In this document: positions 55,598 through 64,000 of the stretch, piece by piece
Numbering within the stretch: the stretch's first letter is position 1
Layout of the letters: each line of letters opens with the position of its first letter
Made by a program: the position numbers and the translations under genes
Assembly: GCF_000620085.1 (NCBI RefSeq)
Contig: NZ_JHVJ01000005.1
Location: 186,001-250,000 of the forward strand
Reading direction: 5' to 3'
Origin: Marinobacterium jannaschii DSM 6295
GTDB lineage: Bacteria; Pseudomonadota; Gammaproteobacteria; Pseudomonadales; Balneatricaceae
DNA length: 64,000 nt
Notes under the pieces: model-generated
Told to the model about the DNA's origin: nothing
Seen by the model: only the letters and a program-made list of their open reading frames with translations
Databases searched by the model: none

Positions 55598-57238
55598 TTA
55601 ATCAAATTGCGTGCGGATGACCTTTTTGTTGATTTTACCGACGCTAGTTTTCGGGATTTCGGTGACAATCGAGATCTGCTGCGGAATCGCCCACTTGTTG
55701 ATCTGACCGGATTCAACAAACTGGGTCAGGTGTTGCTTTAGAGTCTGACCATCGATTTCGGCACCGGCCACAGGTACGATCATGGCGCATGGACGTTCGC
55801 CCCACTTCTCATCAGGGATACCAACAACGGCCACCTCAGCTACCTGCTCGTGCTGGCTAATCAGATTCTCCAGTTCGAGGGAAGAGACCCATTCACCGCC
55901 GGTTTTGATGACGTCTTTGATGCGGTCCTTGATTTCAATAACACCGTCGGTATCGATCGAAGCCACATCACCAGTGTGTAGCCAGCCGTTTTCCCACAGC
56001 TCTTCGCCCTTTTGCGGCTCCTTGTAGTACCCCTGCGTCAGCCATGGGGTCCGCACCACGATCTCCCCCATCGTCTCACCGTCATGAGGCAATTCGTTAC
56101 CATCTGTATCTACAATACGCAGATCCACAAGGCCTATTGGCACACCGGTTTTTATACGTTCCGGCATCTGCTTATCCATCGTCAGCTGTCGCTCGGCCTG
56201 GCGTAAATATGTGGTACTCAGCAGCGGGCAGGTCTCGGACATGCCATAACCGGTATGAAACAGGATACCCCGCTGCGCCATCTGTTCGGCCAGTGCCAGG
56301 GTTGGTGCACTGCCGCCGGTCAGTAGCTTCCAACCGCTCAAATCAGTCGTCTCAGCTTCGGCAGAGTTGAGGATCATCTGCAGCACGGTTGGCACGCCAT
56401 GGGAGAAGGTCACACCCTCTTCACGGAACAGTTTCACCAGTTTGTTCGGCTCGTAGCGGCCCGGATACACCTGCTTCACACCCAGCATGGTGGCGATATA
56501 CGGCACACCCCATGCGTGGACATGAAACATTGGCGTCATCGGCATGTAGACGTCATCGGAGCGCAACAGCGGCTGTCCTTCGTACAGACCGAGCGTGGCA
56601 GCGCCGTTCAGGGTATGTAGCACCAGTTGACGGTGGGTGAAGTAAACCCCTTTGGGGCTTCCGGTAGTGCCGGTGGTATAGAAAGTGGTGGCAACCGAGT
56701 TCTCGTCAAAGTCCGGGAAATCATACTCAGCGCCAGCTTTTTGCAGCAGCTGTTCATACTCGCCCAGTGTGTTCAGGGTGGTAGATGAGCACCCTTCCTC
56801 ATCGGTTAGCTGGATATAGCCACGCACGTTAGGAAGCTCAGCCTGGATCGATTCGGCAATTGCCAGGAAATCTTCATGCACTAAAACCAGGCTGTCATCG
56901 GCATGGTTGATGGTGTAAGCGATCTGATCTGGGCTTAGACGGATATTTACATGGTGCAGCACCGCCCCCATCATCGGTACCGCAAAATAAGCTTCGAGGT
57001 AGCGATGGCTGTCCCAGTCCATCACCGCAACGGTATCACCAGCCTGAACACCTAAGTCAGTAAGCATATTCGCCAGCCTGCAGACCCGTTGATAGAAGGT
57101 ACGGTAGTCATAGCGGATCACATCGCTATAGACAATTTCATTGTTCGGCTCATACCGCTTCCCTGACAACAACAGGCTTTTAATCAGCAGAGGATACTGA
57201 TAGGCGTTGGCAGCGGGTTTTATGATCTTTGTATTCAT
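55598..57238 (-). CDS. AlkK-like medium/long-chain fatty-acid-CoA ligase (copy 2)
   Basis: This 546-residue ligase is close to the copy at 48709-50346: by eye about four residues in five agree along the whole length, including the P-loop [30 protein letters not shown] and the C-terminal [19 protein letters not shown] precedes the start. It is the last gene of the operon DUF1302-DUF1329-Ycf48-RND-ligase and is followed by a strong terminator. It probably converts the carboxylic acid handled by the envelope proteins to its CoA thioester for beta-oxidation. Substrate chain length cannot be read from sequence. Confidence 0.93.
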   Translation of the reverse strand: MNTKIIKPAANAYQYPLLIKSLLLSGKRYEPNNEIVYSDVIRYDYRTFYQRVCRLANMLTDLGVQAGDTVAVMDWDSHRYLEAYFAVPMMGAVLHHVNIRLSPDQIAYTINHADDSLVLVHEDFLAIAESIQAELPNVRGYIQLTDEEGCSSTTLNTLGEYEQLLQKAGAEYDFPDFDENSVATTFYTTGTTGSPKGVYFTHRQLVLHTLNGAATLGLYEGQPLLRSDDVYMPMTPMFHVHAWGVPYIATMLGVKQVYPGRYEPNKLVKLFREEGVTFSHGVPTVLQMILNSAEAETTDLSGWKLLTGGSAPTLALAEQMAQRGILFHTGYGMSETCPLLSTTYLRQAERQLTMDKQMPERIKTGVPIGLVDLRIVDTDGNELPHDGETMGEIVVRTPWLTQGYYKEPQKGEELWENGWLHTGDVASIDTDGVIEIKDRIKDVIKTGGEWVSSLELENLISQHEQVAEVAVVGIPDEKWGERPCAMIVPVAGAEIDGQTLKQHLTQFVESGQINKWAIPQQISIVTEIPKTSVGKINKKVIRTQFD

Positions 57239-57313
57239 CGTTTCTCACCTTAGTTACCGCGATAACAGTGCGGACTGTCCTTGATTACAATTGCGACGAG
57301 ACGGTATCCCGGG

Positions 57314-59701
57314 TTATGAACCGGAAGACAAAGTCTTATCAGACGCGTTACCAAACGCTTCTTCTACAGGCGCAGGTGCTTTGAGCAGGAAGTGCGCCAG
57401 CGCCGGCAGCAGGGTCAGCGCCCCCACCATGTTCCACAGGAACATGAAGGTCAGCAGGATACCCATATCGGCCTGGAACTTGATTGGCGACAGAATCCAG
57501 GTGGCCACACCAATCGCCAGCGTCACCCCGGTAAACGAAACCGCCTTCCCAGTGGTCTTTAGCGCTTCAAGGTATGCCAGACGCAGTGGGTGTCCCAGCT
57601 CCATATAGGAGTGCAGACGGCTGTAGATGTAGATACCGTAGTCCACACCGATACCGACGCCCAAGGCGATCACCGGCAACGTAGCCACCTTCACGCCGAT
57701 ACCCAGCACGGCCATCAGGGCCTGACACAACAGCGAGGTCAGTGCCAACGGCAGCAGGATGCAGATCACCGCCTTGATGGAACGGAACATCAACAGGATC
57801 ATCAGCGCCACGATGCCGTAGACATAGGCCAGAATCTCGTACTGCGCACGGTCGATCACTTCATTGGTAGCCGCTTCATAGGCAGCATTACCGTCCCCTA
57901 AGCGGAACCAGATCTCGGCATCATCGTTAGCGTTGGCAAAGTCACGCACTACGCTTACGACACGCTGCAGCGTTTCCTGTTTGTGGTCGGTCAACTCCAG
58001 ATTCAGCTGCTGCTGATCACAGGCACCGCCGCCACCGGTGGTGGTAAAACCGGAGTAGGCAATCGCACGGCTCAGCACGCGCTCGTCACGCGGCAGCGCC
58101 ATCATCTTCAGGTTGCCTTCGTTGCCCAGGTAACGGTTGAGCTTGGCACGGGTGGCTGGTGACGCCACCGATTTAACACCCTGAGTGTTCTCCAGCTGCC
58201 AGCCTAGGCGGTCGATCAGATCGATAGCCTTGTAGGTTTCACACAGCCCTTCCGGCATACCCATAAAGATGGTCATCAGATCGGTACTGGTGGTGAAGTT
58301 ACCAGTGATGTAGTTGTTATCCAGGTTGTAGCGAGAGTCGGCACGCAGCTCCGGCGCGCCTTTATCCAGATCGCCAATCTTCAAGCCCTGGCTATACCAG
58401 GTCCCCACGCCCACCAGCACCAGCGCCACAACCAGGGCGCCTCGTGCCAATTTCGGCTCGGCAAAGTGGGACAGGCCATCCCACAGGGCAGTCTTGTTCT
58501 CCAGTTTATGCTGGGCGTGATCGACACAACGCTGGGTCACCCCCACGTAAGACATCAGCACCGGCAGCAGCACCAGATTGGTAAAGATCACCAGCGCAAC
58601 ACCCACACTGGCCACCATCGCCAGGTCTTTGATACCACCGATATCGATGACAAACAGGGTGGCAAAACCGATACCGTCACTGATCAGCGCCACCAGTCCC
58701 GCCTTATGCAGATGGTGGAAGGTCACGCGAGACGCATTCAGACGGTCCTCGCCCTTGGCGGTTTCATGGGCGATCGCATTGATCACCTGCACACCGTGGC
58801 TCACCGCAATGGCAAACACCAAAAACGGTACCAGTACGGAGAACACACCCAGGCCGTAGCCCATCAGGTTGAGGATACCCAGCTGCCAAACCACCGCGAC
58901 CACCGAACACAGCAGCGGAATCAGGGTGGACTTGTAACAACGGGAGTAGTTGAACAGCAGCACTGCGGTAATCACAAACGCCGCCAGGAAGAACAGTGCG
59001 ATCTGGCCGAAACCATCCACCAGATCAGCGACCTTCTTCACGTCACCGATCACGTGGATGCTCAGATCGTCGTTCTGGTACTTCTGGCGCACCTGCTCCA
59101 GGCGCTCGGAAAACTCGTTAAAATCGATCGGCGCGCGGGTGGTCGGATTGATCGGCAGTACTTCAAAGTCGATCATGCTCGCCTTGAAGTCGTTGGAGAC
59201 ATAACTGCCGACGATCCCTGCACGGAAGACATTGGTGCGGATCAGGTCCATCGACTCAGCAGAGTCATTAAAGGTCGCGTTATCGATCACCGGGCCGCTG
59301 CCAAAACCTTCCGGTGTAATGGCAAACCAGAGCATACCCGGTGCCCAGAGGGAGTTGATGCTGCCCGTATCCACGCCATCCAGCAGTGACAGCTCATCGC
59401 TGATCTTCTGCAGGGTTACAAGGTGCTCGTAGTCAAAGATGGTACCTTCGGAACGCGCTACCGCTACACGGATTACACTGCTGCCGCCAGCTGTTTCATT
59501 GCCCAGGAAGGTCTTTGCATTCAGGACAAACTCGTGGCTACCTGGGATCAGACGCTCCAGACGGGTATCTGGGCGTACAAAACTTGCCTGCCACGCCAGG
59601 TATAGTGTCGCCAGCAAGCTGAATAGAATGATGGCCAGACGGTGGCGGAATATCAGCTGTGTCAGCACGGAGAACTTAAGGGTGTCGTTGTTATTCATCA
59701 T
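57314..59701 (-). CDS. RND-superfamily (MMPL-type) membrane transporter
   Basis: This 795-residue inner-membrane protein has the MMPL/RND plan: one helix (FRHRLAIILFSLLATLYLAW), a large periplasmic domain, five helices, then a repeat of the same arrangement. Motifs include FLVFAIAVSHGVQVINAI in the first half and LPVIALGVGIGVDYGIYIYSRL in the second, typical of proton-driven RND helix IV. It is not an AcrB-like multidrug pump (too short, no adaptor gene). It resembles transporters of lipids or hydrophobic compounds such as HpnN. The start overlaps the Ycf48-like gene by 11 bases and has GAGGTGAAG upstream. The direction of transport is unknown. Confidence 0.93.
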   Translation of the reverse strand: MMNNNDTLKFSVLTQLIFRHRLAIILFSLLATLYLAWQASFVRPDTRLERLIPGSHEFVLNAKTFLGNETAGGSSVIRVAVARSEGTIFDYEHLVTLQKISDELSLLDGVDTGSINSLWAPGMLWFAITPEGFGSGPVIDNATFNDSAESMDLIRTNVFRAGIVGSYVSNDFKASMIDFEVLPINPTTRAPIDFNEFSERLEQVRQKYQNDDLSIHVIGDVKKVADLVDGFGQIALFFLAAFVITAVLLFNYSRCYKSTLIPLLCSVVAVVWQLGILNLMGYGLGVFSVLVPFLVFAIAVSHGVQVINAIAHETAKGEDRLNASRVTFHHLHKAGLVALISDGIGFATLFVIDIGGIKDLAMVASVGVALVIFTNLVLLPVLMSYVGVTQRCVDHAQHKLENKTALWDGLSHFAEPKLARGALVVALVLVGVGTWYSQGLKIGDLDKGAPELRADSRYNLDNNYITGNFTTSTDLMTIFMGMPEGLCETYKAIDLIDRLGWQLENTQGVKSVASPATRAKLNRYLGNEGNLKMMALPRDERVLSRAIAYSGFTTTGGGGACDQQQLNLELTDHKQETLQRVVSVVRDFANANDDAEIWFRLGDGNAAYEAATNEVIDRAQYEILAYVYGIVALMILLMFRSIKAVICILLPLALTSLLCQALMAVLGIGVKVATLPVIALGVGIGVDYGIYIYSRLHSYMELGHPLRLAYLEALKTTGKAVSFTGVTLAIGVATWILSPIKFQADMGILLTFMFLWNMVGALTLLPALAHFLLKAPAPVEEAFGNASDKTLSSGS

Positions 59702-60734
59702 TCTGCTTCACCTCAGCTGCGTTCAGGGTCTGGATACCGCCCAGCCCCACCAGAACCCACTGGTCCTGTCCGACAGTCGTCATATTGCTCAACGGTAAGC
59801 CGTTATCGCGCTGGTACTTCTGTACGGAGGTAAGATCAGCAGAGACGTTCAACATGATGCCATCTGCGCCCACAATCAGCGCCGAGCCATCCGCCAGCCA
59901 GGCACCACCGGACAAACCGGCTTCGGTATGCGAGTCCAGCTCATGCCAGCTGTCACCGCTGTCGCGGCTGACAAACAACTTACCGCCCACCCCGGACAAC
60001 AGGATCTGATCCTGACCATCGTCACCACGACGCACCAGGACACCGTGAAAAGAACCATCATGATCGGTCTGCAGTGGCGCAAAGCTGTCACCGCCGTCGA
60101 GTGAACGGAACAGCAGCCCAGCTTCAGACGCCACATAGATCACACCCGCTACGGGAGACGCCATTGCAAACAGGTGCCACTCGTCCAGGTTGTCGGCATG
60201 CGCCTGCCAGTTTTCCCAGCTCTGGCCACCATCGGTGGTGCGATACAGCTTGTTGAAAACGCCAATGGCAAAACCTTCGTTGGCGCTGATAAAGAAGAGA
60301 TCCAGCAGCGGGCCTTTCATCTCGGTATCGCGGGCATCGAACTGTTTGGACCAGCTCTGACCACCATCGTTGGTGTGCAGAATTACCGCGTCCTCACCCA
60401 CGGCCCAACCGCGTTTATCATCCCAGAAGTGCACGGCGTTAAGCTGCGAACGTACCGCCACCTGTGCTTGCGTCCAGCTTGCGCCCTGATCATCGGAATA
60501 GATAATGTGGCCACGCTCACCCACAGCCACCAAGCGGTTACCGGCACGTGCCACGTCCAGTAACAGAGAATGCTGTGCAGAGGCCATCACCACTGCGGGT
60601 TGGTCCAGAGGATCCAGATATTCCGCATGGGCAATTGTGGCTGACCCGGTACTCAACGCCAGGTATACCAGCGCCGATGCGGTCAGGGTATACAATCGGT
60701 CTCGGAGCGTTGGATTTATAATTGTTTTTTTCAT
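59691..60734 (-). CDS. Ycf48/BNR-repeat beta-propeller protein, exported
   Basis: This 347-residue protein has an N-terminal signal peptide (LTASALVYLALSTGSATIAHA). After it come repeated units such as VAVGERGHIIYSDDQGASW, WAVGEDAVILHTNDGGQSW, FAIGVFNKLYRTTDGGQSW and LFVSRDSGDSWHEL. These are the Asp-box repeats of a Ycf48-like propeller. The photosystem assembly role of plant/cyanobacterial Ycf48 does not apply; in proteobacteria such proteins sit beside RND transporters as here. It probably acts in the periplasm as a partner of the transporter. It overlaps the RND gene by 11 bases. Confidence 0.9.
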   Translation of the reverse strand: MKKTIINPTLRDRLYTLTASALVYLALSTGSATIAHAEYLDPLDQPAVVMASAQHSLLLDVARAGNRLVAVGERGHIIYSDDQGASWTQAQVAVRSQLNAVHFWDDKRGWAVGEDAVILHTNDGGQSWSKQFDARDTEMKGPLLDLFFISANEGFAIGVFNKLYRTTDGGQSWENWQAHADNLDEWHLFAMASPVAGVIYVASEAGLLFRSLDGGDSFAPLQTDHDGSFHGVLVRRGDDGQDQILLSGVGGKLFVSRDSGDSWHELDSHTEAGLSGGAWLADGSALIVGADGIMLNVSADLTSVQKYQRDNGLPLSNMTTVGQDQWVLVGLGGIQTLNAAEVKQNDE

Positions 60735-60812
60735 AATTAAACCTTCACGCAGGATCCAACGTGAGCGTCACGCGTCCGTTCGAATCTGCTGCAGGTAATT
60801 TGAGAAGTGCCG

Positions 60813-60840
60813 TCAGGCCCGGGAAGGGGGCCGGGCCTGA
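60813..60840. repeat. Strong 10-bp hairpin between the DUF1329 and Ycf48-like genes
   Basis: TCAGGCCCGG (60813-60822) pairs perfectly with CCGGGCCTGA (60831-60840) around an 8-base loop. There is no U-tract on either side, so a full terminator is unlikely. Its place just after the DUF1329 stop codon within the operon suggests a partial attenuator or an mRNA 3'-end stabiliser giving more DUF1302/DUF1329 than transporter. Confidence 0.7.
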
Positions 60841-60861
60841 TCAGCAATGCATAGATAGTGC

Positions 60862-62226
60862 TTAACGACCGCGGCGGCGCAGTGCTCCCGCGGTGTAGTA
60901 AGACGCTTTTGGCGGTGTCTGGGAGAAGTCGGTACCTTTGCGGCCTTTACCCAGGGAGGTAAATGCCAGGTAGTAGCCATTCTTCTTCAGATCAACGTGC
61001 ACGTAGCTACCGCCACCGGTCAGAGGCATCTCAGCCGCTACGACTGGATAGGAGAAACCCACACGCCACAGATTACCGTTACCATCGTATTTATCGGTCA
61101 CCATGATGTTCCAGGTATCCTCATCGACGTAGAAACGACGTTTTGCATACACGTGACGGTGGCCATTCTTAACGGTTGCTTCTACTACCCACACACGGTG
61201 CAATTCGTAACGCAGCAGATCAGCATTGATGAACCCCGGTGTCAGCGCCGTGCTCACATCGTGACGTGGCGAGTTCACTTCGTTGTTGTTGTACGGGATG
61301 TACATCTCTTTCTTGCCGATCAGCTTGAAGTCGTAACGCTCAGGCGAACCACTGTAGAGCTCATAGTCGTCAAACACGTTTAGCGCACGGTCCGGGGTAT
61401 CGAAGCCCATGTTTGGCGCACGACGCACACGACGCTCACCCGGATCATAGATCCACGCTTTACGTGGATTATCGGCGAAGTTGATGTTATCCATCGCCAG
61501 AATGCCCTCACCCGCATCACGAGCAGGCTTACTCATGGTGGAGGAATATTTCCACAAGACACCACCCTTACGGTCTTTCTCGGACACATTTGGATCGTGG
61601 AACGTATGGTGGATATCCAGCTTGAAGTCGTACTGCAGGTTGGAGCCGTTGGTGTAAACCAGGTTTTCACCCACGGAAGCCTCACGGTAGACACCGGTAT
61701 AACGCAACAAGTGATTCCAGATCACCTCATGGCCGTTTGTCGGGATCGGGAACGGAACCGCACCCCATACACCCTCGACAGCATCACCACCTCGGGTCAG
61801 CTTGGCGGTCACCGCATCACGGGCAATCGCATCGTAGAAGGTCTGCGGATACGCGGCAGTACGGCGCGTTGGATAAACGTTCATCTTGAACGTATCCGGG
61901 TACGCCTTAAACATCGCCTTTGCCGCTTCCGGCAGCTTGGCAGCATACTGATCCATATTGGCAGCAGTAATAGTGAACTGCGCCTTGTCATCCGCATGCG
62001 GATTCGGACGGTGGTTGTCCTTGTTTGGCCAACCTGGGAACGCGCCGCTCAGACCACCGGTCCACTCGGGGATAGTTCCATCGGCATTGCCAGCACGTTC
62101 TGCGCCCAGAGGCGTCAGATCCGCTTGCAGACGCTTTACGTCATCTGGGCTGATTTCGGCAAAGGCACTACCCGCACTAAATGCCAACACAGCGACTGCT
62201 GCACACAGAATAGATTTGTTAAACAT
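60862..62226 (-). CDS. DUF1329 exported protein (LolB-like family)
   Basis: This 454-residue protein has a signal peptide (MFNKSILCAAVAVLAFSAGSAFA) and AGGAG ahead of the ATG. Conserved segments of DUF1329 include TPLGAERAGNADGTIPEWTGGL at the start and RRFYVDEDTWNIMVTDKYD near the end. The family is related in fold to lipoprotein-localising proteins such as LolB and accompanies DUF1302 and RND transporters. It should be periplasmic or attached to the outer membrane. It probably helps pass a hydrophobic compound between membranes; this is inference from the partners. It starts 26 bases after the DUF1302 gene. Confidence 0.92.
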   Translation of the reverse strand: MFNKSILCAAVAVLAFSAGSAFAEISPDDVKRLQADLTPLGAERAGNADGTIPEWTGGLSGAFPGWPNKDNHRPNPHADDKAQFTITAANMDQYAAKLPEAAKAMFKAYPDTFKMNVYPTRRTAAYPQTFYDAIARDAVTAKLTRGGDAVEGVWGAVPFPIPTNGHEVIWNHLLRYTGVYREASVGENLVYTNGSNLQYDFKLDIHHTFHDPNVSEKDRKGGVLWKYSSTMSKPARDAGEGILAMDNINFADNPRKAWIYDPGERRVRRAPNMGFDTPDRALNVFDDYELYSGSPERYDFKLIGKKEMYIPYNNNEVNSPRHDVSTALTPGFINADLLRYELHRVWVVEATVKNGHRHVYAKRRFYVDEDTWNIMVTDKYDGNGNLWRVGFSYPVVAAEMPLTGGGSYVHVDLKKNGYYLAFTSLGKGRKGTDFSQTPPKASYYTAGALRRRGR

Positions 62227-62252
62227 TTGCTATCTCCTCTCAGCAACGCGGC

Positions 62253-63842
62253 TCAGAATTTGTAGTTAACGGACAGGTTAAAGACGTCCTGAGTGTCATA
62301 GTGGGAGTTGTCCTGCACTGTGAAGGAGTAACCTGCACTAGCTTCCCAATCGGTGCCGACATTTGCGGTCAAGGAAACTGAACCAAGCGTGCGGTCTTCT
62401 GCGAAGTTACCCCAGAAATGAGAGTTACCTTGGAGGTCATGCTGCAGGAACAGGCTCAACGCCAGATCCGTACCGGGGTAGACGCCTTGCCAGGTACCGG
62501 TCCACTCCGCGGCGACACCATAGGCAAGGTCATCCGGGTTCAGAGATTCTTTGGTAATGGAGCTTTGCGCAGCCAGGTTGGACAGATCGCCCTCAATGTA
62601 ATCAGCACCGAACTGCACCAATACGGCCTGTGAATCGATACCAAAGGCCAGCGGCCCCCCCAGCCAAATGCCGTGCACCGTCGCACTGATAGTGTCGTGC
62701 TCTTCAATACCCTCACCCGCCGCGTTGGTCACGCCTAAATTGGTAAACAGAGGGCGGTTTGGACGATAGGCGACCTCGCCATTGACCGACCAAGAGCCAA
62801 GTGTGGTAGCAATACTGGCACCGATCATATCGAGATCTTCTGGCCAGATCTGGGAAGCCCCCAGGGCAGATGCACCGCCGGTCCATTTCACAAATGGGAA
62901 GGTTTCATGATAGCGGGAGTAATAAAGTCCAACTTCGGTATCCTCTCCGACCATAGTGCGACCAGAAACACCCCACTGCCCCGAGTCACTTGCCTCAATA
63001 TCCGGATCACGTACCGGCACTCCCAGCACGGGATCGATCTCATCTCCACCTCGGAAAAACGCGTCATCACCGTAGAAGGTGCCACGCGGAGCCATTTCCG
63101 TGCGACGCCAATCGGTCTGGACGTAAGCTTCGATTGAGGATGCATCACCAACACCCATCTGAGCGTAGACACTCTCTACACCGATATAGGCTTCCTTCAA
63201 TTCGGAGCCCGGCGTCACCAGCTTGTTGATATTAAGGGGGACCTGAGTTGCCACGCCATCAAGGAAGAATAGCCCTTCCCCCCAATTGATCACCTGCTTA
63301 CCGACCCGAACTTCCAGCGGATTCTCACCCACATCAAAAGTGCCGTATGCATAGGCATCTAGAACATCGAAAACATTTCCGGAGTAGTCCCGAGCGCCGT
63401 CAGACCAGGAGGCTGTGTTGCCTGCCAGATCGATTGCATCACCGTCCATAATCTCTGTGTCGTACTGATAAGCGGCTGCTCCGACAAAACCATAGTTACG
63501 CCAATCCAGGTTCAGCTCTGCCGTTGCTTTGAATACGTTTGAGATAAGATCACCCGCATCGGGCACGCGAGCATCTGAAAGGTAGTTTGGCGTGGTGTAG
63601 GAGCCAGCCAGATTGTTTGCGGGATTGATCGCCGCACTGTCGGCATCCTGGGCTCGGATCGACGCAGCATAGCCCAACGTCATATCCAGGTTTCCTGACA
63701 ACTCGCTATCATCACCAAAATCCAGCTCTATAGCATGCACATTGAGTGCTATCGCCAGCGGTAATGCGGCTGCCGCAAACATTGGCAGCCGCGGCGTAAT
63801 AGAGCGCCACCTATTTTTCGATTTAGTCTTTTTATTTTTCAT
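62253..63842 (-). CDS. DUF1302 outer-membrane beta-barrel protein
   Basis: Starting at ATG 63842 (a GTG three codons earlier is possible), the 529-residue product has a very basic N-terminus (KNKKTKSKNRWR), a signal peptide ending NVHA, and a mature part made of alternating strands with an aromatic C-terminal end (FNLSVNYKF, final Phe), the signal for outer-membrane barrel assembly. RVGKQVINWGEGLFF is the conserved DUF1302 segment. It is the first gene of the operon and the probable outer-membrane pore or receptor for the substrate handled by DUF1329, the RND protein and the ligase. Confidence 0.92.
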   Translation of the reverse strand: MKNKKTKSKNRWRSITPRLPMFAAAALPLAIALNVHAIELDFGDDSELSGNLDMTLGYAASIRAQDADSAAINPANNLAGSYTTPNYLSDARVPDAGDLISNVFKATAELNLDWRNYGFVGAAAYQYDTEIMDGDAIDLAGNTASWSDGARDYSGNVFDVLDAYAYGTFDVGENPLEVRVGKQVINWGEGLFFLDGVATQVPLNINKLVTPGSELKEAYIGVESVYAQMGVGDASSIEAYVQTDWRRTEMAPRGTFYGDDAFFRGGDEIDPVLGVPVRDPDIEASDSGQWGVSGRTMVGEDTEVGLYYSRYHETFPFVKWTGGASALGASQIWPEDLDMIGASIATTLGSWSVNGEVAYRPNRPLFTNLGVTNAAGEGIEEHDTISATVHGIWLGGPLAFGIDSQAVLVQFGADYIEGDLSNLAAQSSITKESLNPDDLAYGVAAEWTGTWQGVYPGTDLALSLFLQHDLQGNSHFWGNFAEDRTLGSVSLTANVGTDWEASAGYSFTVQDNSHYDTQDVFNLSVNYKF

Positions 63843-64000
63843 CGATTTCACCGTGCTACATATCTAAATTCAAACATTGGATTGAAGTAAGCATTACCAA
63901 CAACCGCAACATAGCGCCACGAACACTATCTACATCGCGATACATTTATATTTCTACGCCATACCATGCGCCTCTTGAATACCCACAAAGAGTTAACGCC
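63843..64000. promoter_or_regulatory. Region upstream of the DUF1302-DUF1329-Ycf48-RND-ligase operon
   Basis: The last 158 bases hold no visible gene and are more AT-rich than the operon. The operon promoter is expected here; no clear promoter hexamers or operator could be picked out before the window ends. Confidence 0.35.

Noticed and set aside
58466-59389. A 307-codon plus-strand frame inside the RND gene
   Set aside because: Composition is dominated by His, Gln and Arg, typical of antisense to a membrane protein; no start signal or motif.

Overview
The window looks like a chromosomal segment of a heterotrophic marine gammaproteobacterium, most likely of the Oceanospirillaceae type (my inference from gene content, not a database match). 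The pointers are glycine-betaine demethylation, a BCCT osmolyte transporter, an N-acetylglutaminylglutamine synthetase, NhaA, two MscS channels, a bidirectional [NiFe]-hydrogenase and an elaborate chemotaxis/two-component repertoire. I see no tRNA, rRNA, CRISPR array, transposase or phage gene. Coding density is high, with a few AT-richer intergenic stretches. 

Layout. 1-564: 3' part of a short-chain dehydrogenase. 760-3523: divergent gbcB/gbcA (glycine betaine to dimethylglycine). 3603-6542: pntAB proton-translocating transhydrogenase. 6703-11781: hoxFUYHW, an NAD-linked soluble [NiFe]-hydrogenase with its endopeptidase, preceded on the same strand by an unfamiliar P-loop kinase-like gene (11953-13659). 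13920-18474: a small conserved-looking protein, a BCCT transporter, a glycosyltransferase and a 69-residue protein. 18810-22922: two convergent MscS genes; the second sits in an apparent rimB-rimK-DUF432-mscS operon. 23292-30457: a signalling operon of a giant hybrid histidine kinase, a CheR methyltransferase and a REC-PAS-GGDEF-EAL protein, with a perfect FNR/ANR-type box upstream. 30897-36133: mgtE, an orphan N-acetylglutaminylglutamine synthetase and nhaA. 36217-40364: an rsbR-rsbS-rsbT stressosome module followed by a hybrid histidine kinase. 40828-46251: small membrane protein, fadB, thiolase and an AraC-type regulator. 46346-48367: chemoreceptor. 48709-63842: an AlkK-like acyl-CoA ligase with an orphan substrate-binding protein, a divergent Cache-domain hybrid kinase plus OmpR-type regulator, then a second near-duplicate ligase in an operon with an RND/MMPL transporter, a Ycf48-like propeller, DUF1329 and DUF1302 proteins. 

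How it fits together. Three themes recur: osmotic and ionic homeostasis (BCCT, GbcAB, MscS x2, NAGGN synthetase, NhaA, MgtE, stressosome); redox balance (Hox hydrogenase giving NADH next to PntAB, which interconverts NADH and NADPH); and use of acyl substrates (two acyl-CoA ligases, FadB/thiolase, and an envelope system that probably handles a hydrophobic substrate). The least-described parts are the hydrogenase-linked kinase-like protein, the STAS-only stressosome feeding a kinase whose N-terminus itself resembles an RsbT-type ATPase, the rimBK-DUF432-mscS operon, and the ligase-flanked sensor/envelope locus.
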